This document shows positions 28,500-37,224 of a stretch of 64,000 nt of DNA, piece by piece. The DNA comes from an uncultured Kangiella sp. (GTDB taxonomy: Bacteria; Pseudomonadota; Gammaproteobacteria; Enterobacterales; Kangiellaceae). Within the stretch, counting starts at the first letter, position 1. Every line of letters begins with the position of its first letter. The stretch is taken from assembly GCA_947498625.1 (NCBI GenBank), contig CANMKR010000002.1, positions 496,001 through 560,000 on the forward strand. The letters run 5' to 3'. The notes below the pieces were generated by a model, which was given only the letters and a program-made list of their open reading frames with translations, did no database searches and was not told where the DNA came from. Both the position numbers and the translations under genes were made by a program.

Positions 28500-30143
28500 T
28501 TAGCTAGAGCTATTTGTAAGCTGTTGGATCATTTGTTTACGCAAAACCTTACCGTTCTTTGTTCTAGGAAAATCTTGCATTAAATAGACTTTTTTCGGAG
28601 CTTTATACTTCGCCAAATTTGCTTGGCCAAAGGTGAGTAACTCCTGTTCTGTAAGCTGTGAATCTTTGCTAGGTATGACGCAAATAACGACTAATGTTTT
28701 ACCACCTTCAATATCTTCACCCAAAGCAACACAGTCAGCCACATCGTTATGAGTTTTAATCACTCGTTCAATTTCGTGTGGCGAAATACGATAACCAAAG
28801 CTATTAATGATGTCGTCTTTACGGCCTAAAAACCATATGTAATCTTGTGCATCACGTTTGGCATAATCTCCAGTAAAAAACCAACCATCATGTTTTGCTT
28901 TGGCAGTTTCTTCAGGCTGTTGCCAGTATTCTATAAACAAACCAGGATCATCTTCACGGATGGAAATCATACCCTCATCCATAGCACTGACTGGCTTTAA
29001 AGCGTCATCCAATAACTCAACATAATGCCCCGGCTGCACAAAGCCAGCAGCGCCAGGTTTCACTTCCGCATCTTTATGCTGAGAGATATAGTAAGAAACT
29101 TCTGACATGCCAATCGCCTCATAGATAGGCTTTTTGAAGCGCTGTTCCCAAGCTTCTTGCATCTCATCAGACAAATGTTCGCCGGCACTCATGCAATGTT
29201 TAAGGCTTGGTAAGTCTTGGTAATCAAATTCAGTCTTTTGAATGATTTGGCGATAGATAGTCGGTACGCCAATAAAAATACTGCATTGATGTTTCTGAAT
29301 TAAGCTAGGCCAGGTAGTAGCGTCATTTTTGCCTTCATAGGCAATAACCGTATGACCATGCAACAAAGGATCCATCAAGGCTGAACCTAATACATAGGTC
29401 CAGTTAAACTTACCCGAGTGCATAATTCGTTCAGATTTAGTTTCGCTTAAATCAAACCAGTATTTGCTTGCTGGCAACCTTCCTAACAGTGCCCGATGGG
29501 CATGCAATACGCCTTTAGGGTAACCAGTAGTACCGGAGGTATACACTAAATAAGCGGCATCATCCGCTTTACTTTGGTGACAACTAAAATCAACGGAACA
29601 TTTTTCAATTTCTTGATTGAAGTTTAATACTTGAATGCTCTGCTCTTCTTCCGAACCTGAAGTACTGTCACCCGTTAAGATAACTTTTTCAATGTTAGTG
29701 CCAACCAACTCTTGCGACAATTCGGACCACATAGATTCAGCCGTGACTAACACCTTAGCTGCAGAATCTTTTGCTAAATAGGCTACTTCTGATGCTGCTA
29801 ACAAAGTCGATGTAGGAACGGCTATGCCACCATATTTAATGGTGCCAAAAAACGCGATGGGATACTCAAGCTGATTGGGTAATCGAATTAAAACTCGCTC
29901 ACCTTTATCAATACCATGAGTTTTTAGAAGATTAGCAAATTGTGAAGTCTTAGCTTTAAGACTTGCATAACTGATGTCGCTCTGACCTTTTTGATCATCT
30001 TCTATAATCAGTGCAGTATTGTTAGCGACGTCTGTTTGACTATGCTGATCAACACAAGCATCGGTAATATTAAAATACTCTGGGATATCCCAATGCCATT
30101 GACCTTTTCGCTGCTTTAAAACAGTATCAAAAGAATACTTCAT
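28500..30143 (-). CDS. Acyl-CoA synthetase (AMP-forming), benzoate-CoA-ligase-like clade
   Basis: A 547-residue ANL-superfamily adenylating enzyme. The ATP loop is YTSGTTGYPKG (about residues 200-210), with the YEAIGMSE motif, the GWFFTGDYAKRD hinge region and the catalytic lysine in RTKNGKVLRK near the C terminus. The N-terminal WDIPEYFNITDACVD opening recalls the benzoate-CoA ligase and short-chain acyl-CoA ligase group. Within this cluster it presumably activates a carboxylic acid for the hydratase and lyases; the acid is unknown. Located 16 bases upstream of CitE paralog 1. Confidence 0.85.
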   Translation of the reverse strand: MKYSFDTVLKQRKGQWHWDIPEYFNITDACVDQHSQTDVANNTALIIEDDQKGQSDISYASLKAKTSQFANLLKTHGIDKGERVLIRLPNQLEYPIAFFGTIKYGGIAVPTSTLLAASEVAYLAKDSAAKVLVTAESMWSELSQELVGTNIEKVILTGDSTSGSEEEQSIQVLNFNQEIEKCSVDFSCHQSKADDAAYLVYTSGTTGYPKGVLHAHRALLGRLPASKYWFDLSETKSERIMHSGKFNWTYVLGSALMDPLLHGHTVIAYEGKNDATTWPSLIQKHQCSIFIGVPTIYRQIIQKTEFDYQDLPSLKHCMSAGEHLSDEMQEAWEQRFKKPIYEAIGMSEVSYYISQHKDAEVKPGAAGFVQPGHYVELLDDALKPVSAMDEGMISIREDDPGLFIEYWQQPEETAKAKHDGWFFTGDYAKRDAQDYIWFLGRKDDIINSFGYRISPHEIERVIKTHNDVADCVALGEDIEGGKTLVVICVIPSKDSQLTEQELLTFGQANLAKYKAPKKVYLMQDFPRTKNGKVLRKQMIQQLTNSSS

Positions 30144-30161
30144 AAAATAATACCTGTATCC

Positions 30162-31283
30162 TTAAATCATACCATACGGCCAGTTTTCACGGATGACGTG
30201 TACTGGCAAGCGTTTAATCACATCCATAGCAAAAGCTTTATCGGTTTCATTCAGTGAATGCAATGCATAAGCGCGTAATAAGGTTTGCAGGGCTTTACCA
30301 AACATAGGCGGATCAAGCATTTCACCTTCAAACTTAATAGCGCCACCTAACAAAGCATCAGCGTCGATCGCTGCTTGCAGTACATCAACATTACGTTGAA
30401 TTTGCATAGGCGATGGTGTGAAGGCCATTTTGCAGAGGTGTATATGATAGGGATGTATAACTTGTTTGCCGGTTAAGCCCATTTGCGCTTCTACTAACGC
30501 GTGTTGATGCACCACATGCGACTCTCGCTCACCATGCAAATCAAGCCAGCGACGCACTTCATTGGGTTCAATACAATTTTCAGGCATTGGAATCTTATTG
30601 ATTAGCACTTCTACACCGCCGATAACACCTTTACCGGCGATTCTTGCTTCCATCAACAGCATTTTAAGATAGGTTTTTAACTCATCAATCCAGCCCTCTG
30701 GTGTTAAATGAATAGCCATCGCTTTTGAGAAATCATGAATCCCAAACACCACATGGCGAACGGTTGAATATTGCATCAATTCTGGGGCTAATTTTAAAGA
30801 ACGTGGATGTTCAATAATTGGCTGTATTTCGATAGTTGGGTCAACCCCTACTAACCAAGCTGATAAGTCACGAATTTCGGCAGCACCATAAACCTCACCG
30901 GCTTTTGCCAATACAATGGCATCAATGTAAGGGTGCATATCACGAATAAGTTTTAGATCTTCTTCGTACTCTTCTGTTCTAAATGGATTAATTCTTAAGG
31001 CAATTTGAAAACTTTTATTCTCAAACAATGGTAATTCTTGACGTAGCAATTCCCGACTTAACATCTTTTGACGACAACCGTCTTCTAAATCAAAAAGTAA
31101 GGTATGTGCTTTGGTATTATGGGCATACTTGCGCATTCGAGCAGAGGCCTGTTCCATACTTTCATAGACACCATCAGCTGGTGAATATTTCACAGGTGGG
31201 TAATACAATTGAATCCCGGGCCAAAAACCACCCAGTACTACTTGTTCATCTACGCTTTCCAAAAAGGAATGTTCTTGCATCAT
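30162..31283 (-). CDS. CitE-like CoA-ester lyase, long form, paralog 2
   Basis: 373 residues, larger than ordinary CitE (about 290). Barrel motifs are visible: LLFDLEDGCRQKMLSRELL, the arginine in ALRINPFR, IEIQPIIEHPRSLKLAPELM with the metal-binding glutamate, and VVFGIHDFSKAM with the aspartate, then GKQVIHPYHI. It starts with an extra 50 or so residues (GFWPGIQLYYPPVKYSPADG) not seen in paralog 1. First gene of the minus-strand operon: lyase 2, ligase, lyase 1, hydratase. Faces the third lyase gene across a 176-base divergent promoter region. Confidence 0.75.
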   Translation of the reverse strand: MMQEHSFLESVDEQVVLGGFWPGIQLYYPPVKYSPADGVYESMEQASARMRKYAHNTKAHTLLFDLEDGCRQKMLSRELLRQELPLFENKSFQIALRINPFRTEEYEEDLKLIRDMHPYIDAIVLAKAGEVYGAAEIRDLSAWLVGVDPTIEIQPIIEHPRSLKLAPELMQYSTVRHVVFGIHDFSKAMAIHLTPEGWIDELKTYLKMLLMEARIAGKGVIGGVEVLINKIPMPENCIEPNEVRRWLDLHGERESHVVHQHALVEAQMGLTGKQVIHPYHIHLCKMAFTPSPMQIQRNVDVLQAAIDADALLGGAIKFEGEMLDPPMFGKALQTLLRAYALHSLNETDKAFAMDVIKRLPVHVIRENWPYGMI

Positions 31284-31353
31284 CTTGACTAATCCGACCA
31301 GTTCTATAAGATAACTATGCCTTATTCATACAGCCATTTCAAATGTTTGTTTG

Positions 31354-31371
31354 AATAATTTTGAAATTATT
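31354..31371. promoter_or_regulatory. Perfect inverted repeat between divergent lyase genes, candidate operator
   Basis: AATAATTT, two bases (TG), AAATTATT: an 18-base palindrome with perfect arms, 71 bases from the minus-strand gene start and 89 from the plus-strand start. Its place in the only shared regulatory region of the island suggests a dimeric repressor or activator site; no regulator gene is adjacent. AT-rich palindromes arise by chance in AT-rich DNA, so this is tentative. Confidence 0.4.
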
Positions 31372-31459
31372 ATGTAGTAATTAGTTATTAAAAAACGAAT
31401 TCTAGTTTAGTATTAGATTGAACTTAGATAGATAAAGAATTGATATAAGGGGAATTTTT

Positions 31460-32467
31460 GTGGAACCAGCCAACTTAGACACTCTAACCCATCCAAATGA
31501 GGCATTGTTTGAGGGAGAGAAACCTTTTCCAATAATTCCGAGTTGCGAACACTTTGCTGGTAGCGAAAAGTTGATCCTTAAAGCACTCGAAATGCAGACG
31601 AAATTAGGACCTATTTTTGATATTACTTGCGATTGCGAAGATGGCGCACAAGCAGGCAAAGAGCAAGAACATGCAGAAATGGTCGCAAGAGTGTTAGCAA
31701 GCGATGCCAACACTCATCAGATGGCAGGCGTTCGTATTCACGATTACAGCCATGCACATTGGCAAAAAGATGTTGATATTCTAGTGCCAGCGATTGGTGA
31801 TAAAGTCGCTTACTTAACTTTGCCAAAGTGTACTAAGGCCAAGCAAATCAAGAAAATGGTTCGCTATATTAAAAAGGTAGCTCAAGCCAATAACATTGAT
31901 CGTGAAATCCCTATTCATGTATTAATCGAAACTCACGGCGCTTTAAAAGACGTTTGGAAGATTGCTGAAATTGACTGGGTGCAAGTTTTAGATTTTGGCA
32001 TGATGGATTTTGTATCTGGCCATAATGGCGCTATTCCTGCAGCCTGCATGCGCAGTCCGGGACAATTTGATAACGCCTTACTGGCAAGAGCAAAAACTGA
32101 AATGGTTGCTGCCGCCCTTGCTAATGGTGTTGTTCCTGCACACAATGTGACACTAGATTTAAAAAATCCTGAGCAAACCAACTCGGATGCCACCAGAGCC
32201 CGTAAAGAATTCGGTTTCTTGCGTATGTGGAGTATCTACCCAACTCAAATTGAAGCTATTGTTAATGCGATGAAGCCTGATTATTCTGAAGTACAAGATG
32301 GTGTTAACATCTTAATTTCTGCGCAAGATAATCATTGGGGACCGATTCAATATGATGGCGAGTTACATGATAGAGCAACATACCGTTATTTCTGGCAATT
32401 ATTGCAAAGAGCTCATTTGACTGGGATTGAGCTTCCTGATGAAGCTAATCAAAGGTTTTTCCAATAA
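31460..32467 (+). CDS. CitE/malyl-CoA-lyase-like protein, paralog 3
   Basis: 335 residues of the HpcH/HpaI aldolase and citrate lyase family. Motifs: DITCDCEDGAQAG, arginine in GVRIHDY, metal ligand glutamate in HVLIETHGALKDV, aspartate in VLDFGMMDFVSGHNGAIP, and a C-terminal cap ending DEANQRFFQ. The sequence is distinct from paralogs 1 and 2 and reads like the malyl-CoA/beta-methylmalyl-CoA lyase side of the family. The start is GTG at 31460 with AAGGGG eight bases upstream. Transcribed away from the other island genes and ended by a strong terminator. Confidence 0.75.
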   Translation: MEPANLDTLTHPNEALFEGEKPFPIIPSCEHFAGSEKLILKALEMQTKLGPIFDITCDCEDGAQAGKEQEHAEMVARVLASDANTHQMAGVRIHDYSHAHWQKDVDILVPAIGDKVAYLTLPKCTKAKQIKKMVRYIKKVAQANNIDREIPIHVLIETHGALKDVWKIAEIDWVQVLDFGMMDFVSGHNGAIPAACMRSPGQFDNALLARAKTEMVAAALANGVVPAHNVTLDLKNPEQTNSDATRARKEFGFLRMWSIYPTQIEAIVNAMKPDYSEVQDGVNILISAQDNHWGPIQYDGELHDRATYRYFWQLLQRAHLTGIELPDEANQRFFQ

Positions 32468-32496
32468 AAAAAGCAGGCTTAGCCTGCTTTTTTTTA
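32466..32496. terminator. Bidirectional terminator between convergent genes
   Basis: Stem AGCAGGC/GCCTGCT with loop TTA, flanked by A-run and T-run, so it works in both directions for the convergent lyase (plus) and DUF5916 (minus) genes. Confidence 0.9.
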
Positions 32497-34722
32497 TAAT
32501 TGAAAAGCGTAACTGAATTTAGCAAACAAGGTTCTTGCATCTTTCCTTAGAGTGGGTATTAGGTCATTCTCAATGGCATTGTCCGAATAGCCCAAATATA
32601 AAACACTCTTTGCATCAAACTTATAAACATATAACAGCTGCCTTGCCACGTTTTGATTCTTTTGGTCTATGCCCAAATTATCGAAAGGATCAGGGTCATT
32701 GGCAAAGCTAACATCTTGGTAACGAAACAGAAACCGTAAAAAGCTTTTTTCATCGAACTGATAAATTAAATTTGAATTAATCACTTCTTGTTCAAAAAAG
32801 TTTCCTTGAGGTAAATCAAAGTCCTGTTGTACATATTCTACAAAAACATTGAAATGCTTCGTTAACTGCCAATCAAAGAAAAAATCATACTCAGTAACTT
32901 CGCCGGCTCGAGCCTGCTCACTTAAAAAGTCAATATCATCAGAAAAAGCGGCCTCAAAGCCCACTCGAATATCAGCAAAAGGTTTATAGGATGCCGAAAT
33001 AGCTAAAAAGTCTTGATTAAACCACTGCTCTTCGAAAAAAACTTCACGAGTACCAAAAGCTATGTCAATCTCAGACTGCCCCTTCCCTTCAAAGCTTAAA
33101 GTTGCTTCTGACTCTGTTTCTAACTTTTGCCCATCATATTGAACGGTAGTATCCCAATCACCACGCAGCTGTATTCTTGAAAAGAAATCAGTCTCATCGC
33201 CATACCAACGATGTGCACCACCAACAATGGTTTTTCTATAGCCACTGCGAGTTAAAAATCCTAAATCTGCTCGGAAATCTTTATCGAAATGATTATGCGA
33301 TACGAACCAGCTCCAGTCGCGATCGCTATGATTGTAATTCAGACGATAGGCTAAACCTGATTCACTAGCATCACGACTAAAGATATTTTGTAGTTCTTCA
33401 GAATTATCTGTTTCCGTATGAATCAACTGATACCGAAACACATCGGTATCAGTTAATTGATGTTTTCCATCAAAGCTTATTAAGTCGTTAGAATAGTCTC
33501 CAGAATCTCTGTGAGTTAAAGTTACTCCCAGCAAAGTGTCTTCTGATACATCGTGCGCATATCGAACAACTGCAGAATTACTTTCTTCATCGATAAAGAC
33601 CAAACTAGAACGCTGGCTATCAGGCACAATAATATTGGTGTTATTATCACGAGCAACTAAAACCCCTAGAGTTCCATTGTCCAGTTTCGAAGTATATTTA
33701 ATTCCAGCATCAGGGTCTGCTATATTACGACTGTAATAAACCGTAAGCATAGTATTAAAATAATCAGCACCATCAAGAAAAAATGGTCTTTGTTCATCGA
33801 AAAATAAAGCAAAACGTGTATTAACATCTAGTTGCGCTGAATCTGACTCCACCTGAGAGAAATCAGGATTAACCGTAGCATTCAACACAGCGTTGTCACT
33901 TACCGCCCAACGCAAATCTACGCCCGCTTCAAAGTCGGCTGAATCTCCTTGCCAAGGTTCGCTTGATGCAGGATTGCGTGACTCTGTTTGATTTGCAATC
34001 ACATAAGGAATGATTTCTAGATTTTTCCCGGTATCAATATTTGCAAAGCCTCGGTATTTTTTATACTGACAAATATTGCAATTAATATTCCGATCTAAGG
34101 GACTTGAAGCAAATTCATACTCAAAGTCTTTTGGCGTTACTCTTACAAAATCAATGGCCCATTCTTTCGCATCTTTATTATTAGCAAAGCGTAATGCTTT
34201 AAATGGTATTTTTAACTCAACACTATAACCTTGATCAGTAATCACTCCCGCAGAATACCAGATGGCATCCCATGAAAAGTCATCTCTATCTAAAATATCA
34301 TCACTAATAGAATCTTCTTGTATACCCAACGGATTAGCGAAAAAGTTGTAAGTACGCCTTTGATCATTGAAGGTATCAATTTTAATTCCCACAAGATCCT
34401 CGTCTGAGACATCATCTCTATCTCGATAAGAAGCTCTTAGGCTATCTATCTCATTGTCTTCAGCAATAAAGCCAACATATAAGAAATCATTGTCTTCATA
34501 TAAATAGGCAGTGGTTTTGAATTTGGCAGGAATATTTTCAGCAGGATATGTTTCGTATTGCAGCTCTATTATTTTTGCATTTGCCCAAACGGATTCATCC
34601 AATTTCCCATCAACTTTAATGGTCTGAATTATTTTTGGAATAGACTCAGTGGCATTCGCCGTTATTGAAAAGATCAAAAAATAAAGCCCTAACAAGGGCC
34701 TTATATATTTATTTTTATACAT
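32494..34722 (-). CDS. CBM9-like/DUF5916 outer-membrane protein, paralog A
   Basis: 742 residues. A signal peptide (about 1-24, cut after ANA) leads to a carbohydrate-binding family-9-like domain (about 30-215, GKLDESVWANAKIIEL), then a DUF5916 C-terminal part rich in alternating aromatic and polar residues, as in an outer-membrane beta barrel, ending FSYAFQL. The conserved NPDFSQVESD and FFLDGADYF segments are characteristic. Function unknown; the family is often near surface peptidases or polymer-uptake genes. A strong GGAGAAG ribosome site precedes the ATG. Tandem paralog of the next gene. Confidence 0.83.
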   Translation of the reverse strand: MYKNKYIRPLLGLYFLIFSITANATESIPKIIQTIKVDGKLDESVWANAKIIELQYETYPAENIPAKFKTTAYLYEDNDFLYVGFIAEDNEIDSLRASYRDRDDVSDEDLVGIKIDTFNDQRRTYNFFANPLGIQEDSISDDILDRDDFSWDAIWYSAGVITDQGYSVELKIPFKALRFANNKDAKEWAIDFVRVTPKDFEYEFASSPLDRNINCNICQYKKYRGFANIDTGKNLEIIPYVIANQTESRNPASSEPWQGDSADFEAGVDLRWAVSDNAVLNATVNPDFSQVESDSAQLDVNTRFALFFDEQRPFFLDGADYFNTMLTVYYSRNIADPDAGIKYTSKLDNGTLGVLVARDNNTNIIVPDSQRSSLVFIDEESNSAVVRYAHDVSEDTLLGVTLTHRDSGDYSNDLISFDGKHQLTDTDVFRYQLIHTETDNSEELQNIFSRDASESGLAYRLNYNHSDRDWSWFVSHNHFDKDFRADLGFLTRSGYRKTIVGGAHRWYGDETDFFSRIQLRGDWDTTVQYDGQKLETESEATLSFEGKGQSEIDIAFGTREVFFEEQWFNQDFLAISASYKPFADIRVGFEAAFSDDIDFLSEQARAGEVTEYDFFFDWQLTKHFNVFVEYVQQDFDLPQGNFFEQEVINSNLIYQFDEKSFLRFLFRYQDVSFANDPDPFDNLGIDQKNQNVARQLLYVYKFDAKSVLYLGYSDNAIENDLIPTLRKDARTLFAKFSYAFQL

Positions 34723-34800
34723 TTACTTCTCCGTCAGCTATAAAGTTTTATAGCAAAAAGAGAAACTTAATGAAAGCGTCAAATTGTATCCATGCTTAAT

Positions 34801-37089
34801 TTAAAGCTGGAATGCGTAACTGAATTTACTAAAGATTGAACGACCGGTCTTTTCAAAGGAGTTAACCGTATTATTTTCAAAACCATTATCAGAATATCCT
34901 AAGAAAAAGACAGTTCTCGGGTTCACTTTATAAGCGTAGAGTAATTGCCTGCCAATACTCTTAGCGTCACTTGTCGTAGATAAATCTTGTAGCGATTGAT
35001 TAAAATCAATATCACTATAGCGAACAGTTAGCCTTAAGTATTGTTCTTTATCGAATTGATATGTGGAATTCAAATTAATGGTATTGGAACGGAAAATATC
35101 GCCTGCATCTCTCCATATTTTAGAAACGCCATAGTCGCCCGAAATATAGAAATGTCTCGTAGCTTGCCAATTAGCAAAAGCGCTGTAATTGCGTCGATCG
35201 GCGGCTTTAATACCGGTTACGAAATCAACTGCATCACCACCATTATAATTCACGCCCAGCTGCAAGCTGGTGATGGGTCTAAAATTTGCAGAAACCCAAT
35301 AAAAACTTTGATCGAACTCGCAACCGTCTGTGTCTCTTGGACAATCGGGCATTGTTGAATCTATGCGAGTAGTTTCATTGGAATACCAAACATCTCTTAC
35401 ACCCGAACCAAAACCAATAAAGGATTGATAAGGTCCATTTATATTAACCCAGAATTCAGCCTCTTCTTCCAAGACTTGCCCGGTATAATCTTTGGTTTGG
35501 TCAACATCACCACCCCAGTGTATACGGTTGAAAGTATCGCCATCTTCACCGTGCCAAGTGTAACCGCCACCGATTACATCACGGCTAAAACCAGTTTGAT
35601 TAATAAAGCCTAAGTCTGCTCTAAAATCTTCATTAAAATCAAAGCGGGAAGCTCGCCAATTCCAATTGCGACCGTTGTGGTTGTAGGCTATGGCGTAACC
35701 ATGACCAGTATCATAGTCTTGATTAGTATCCGGATTTGGAGTATTTGGATCCTCTGTTTTAGAATATACAGCTTGATAACGCAATACATCTTCGTCAGTA
35801 AAATAATACTTACCATCAACTGATGCCGCGGTATTTTCATAATCATCAGTCGAACGATGGGTTAACATGGCGCCTATTTGCGACCGGTCCCCCATGTCAT
35901 AGGAATATCGACCTGCGAAAGTATCTGACTCTAAAGATTCAAAAGCTTGCACACCAGATGCTTGAGCTCCAGGAATGAGGTAAGCCGTACTGTTATCAGT
36001 TGCAGCTAAAACCCCGTATGAATGTTTACCCGACTTACCTGTATATTTTAAGCCCCAGTCAGGATCGGCAATATTTCGAGTATGCAAAAAATTTAGAAAA
36101 CTGGTTTTGAAATAATCCGAACCCTCTAAGAAAAATGGTCGTCGTTCTTGGAAGAATAAAGCGAATGTTTGATTAACATTTAGTTGTACTGAATCCGCTT
36201 CAACCTGGGAAAAATCTGGGTTTATGGTGGCATTTAGAACTGAGTTGTCTGTTACGCCCCAGCGAACATCTACGCCTGTATCAAATTCAAAATCACCATT
36301 TTGCCATTGAGTATCAGTAGGAGGATTTCGAGTATCGCTGCGTTGCGCCGAAACATAAGGAGTCACCTCTAGATTTTGACCACTTTCGATACCTTTAAAA
36401 CCGCTGACTTTGCCAATTTGACAGACTCGACAACTTTGATCGCGCTCTACTCTATTAAAAGCAAATCGATACCCATACTCTCTTGGGTACATTCGAACAA
36501 AATCAATGCCCCAGGTTTTGGTATCGGATTGATTGGGGAAACGTAAAATTTCGAACGGTATTTCAATTTCAACTTGATAGCCCGTGTCGGTAATTTTACC
36601 TTCGCTATACCAAATTGCATTCCATGATGAATCTTCATTACCAGCAACGTCGTCTTCAATCGAATCCATTTGAATACCTAGTGGATTCACAAAGAAGTTA
36701 TAAGCCTTTCGTTCATCATTAAAAGTATCCACTTTAAAACCCAGTAAATCATCCGCCCATACGGTATCTCTATCTTTTAATGAAGCTTGAATTTTTTCTG
36801 GTGAAGGGTCTTCGGCAATTAAAGCGATTAACAAAGAGCTACCATTTTCGGCAATATAGGCAGAAGTCTTTATTTTTGCGGTTATATTTTCGCCAGGACG
36901 TGTTTCATAGATTAGTTCCACTTTAGTGGCTTGCTGCCAAAAATCTTCCGTTAATTCTCCATCAACGATGACTTCGGCTTTTACTTTAGGGATAGTAATT
37001 GGCGCTTGTTTTGCATTAGCTAGATTAGATAACAGCAAAAAAGAGAAGATTGTACTAGCAACGATTTTCCTAACCATTTTAGTAACCAT
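34801..37089 (-). CDS. CBM9-like/DUF5916 outer-membrane protein, paralog B
   Basis: 762 residues with the same plan as paralog A: signal peptide (about 1-26), CBM9-like domain (about 32-225), DUF5916 barrel-like region with NPDFSQVEAD and FFLEGSDYF, and the end FSYAFQL. Two extra cysteines (CPRDTDGCEFD) form a probable loop disulfide. Paralog A starts 78 bases downstream, so the pair looks like an old tandem duplication, now clearly diverged. ATG at 37089 or 37077 could be the start. Confidence 0.83.
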   Translation of the reverse strand: MVTKMVRKIVASTIFSFLLLSNLANAKQAPITIPKVKAEVIVDGELTEDFWQQATKVELIYETRPGENITAKIKTSAYIAENGSSLLIALIAEDPSPEKIQASLKDRDTVWADDLLGFKVDTFNDERKAYNFFVNPLGIQMDSIEDDVAGNEDSSWNAIWYSEGKITDTGYQVEIEIPFEILRFPNQSDTKTWGIDFVRMYPREYGYRFAFNRVERDQSCRVCQIGKVSGFKGIESGQNLEVTPYVSAQRSDTRNPPTDTQWQNGDFEFDTGVDVRWGVTDNSVLNATINPDFSQVEADSVQLNVNQTFALFFQERRPFFLEGSDYFKTSFLNFLHTRNIADPDWGLKYTGKSGKHSYGVLAATDNSTAYLIPGAQASGVQAFESLESDTFAGRYSYDMGDRSQIGAMLTHRSTDDYENTAASVDGKYYFTDEDVLRYQAVYSKTEDPNTPNPDTNQDYDTGHGYAIAYNHNGRNWNWRASRFDFNEDFRADLGFINQTGFSRDVIGGGYTWHGEDGDTFNRIHWGGDVDQTKDYTGQVLEEEAEFWVNINGPYQSFIGFGSGVRDVWYSNETTRIDSTMPDCPRDTDGCEFDQSFYWVSANFRPITSLQLGVNYNGGDAVDFVTGIKAADRRNYSAFANWQATRHFYISGDYGVSKIWRDAGDIFRSNTINLNSTYQFDKEQYLRLTVRYSDIDFNQSLQDLSTTSDAKSIGRQLLYAYKVNPRTVFFLGYSDNGFENNTVNSFEKTGRSIFSKFSYAFQL

Positions 37090-37193
37090 TAGAGACCCAC
37101 ACCCAAACTGTATTTTTTTATTAGATGCGATTATAGAGAATATGGTTTACTAGGACTGTCATTTTTTAAAATAGAGATGTTACAAAATATGAA

Positions 37194-37214
37194 AAAGCCC
37201 GCTTAGCGGGCTTT
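37194..37214 (-). terminator. Terminator after the GlyGly-CTERM gene
   Basis: Stem AAAGCCCGC/GCGGGCTTT with loop TTA, followed on the minus strand by TTTTTC; ten bases after the stop codon. Confidence 0.85.
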
Positions 37215-37224
37215 AATTCGGTTC

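Noticed and set aside
26532-32467. Complete ethylmalonyl-CoA or 3-hydroxypropionate pathway
   Set aside because: No crotonyl-CoA carboxylase/reductase, mutase, epimerase or malonyl-CoA reductase gene is present; only the C4/C5 lyase and hydratase type steps are seen.
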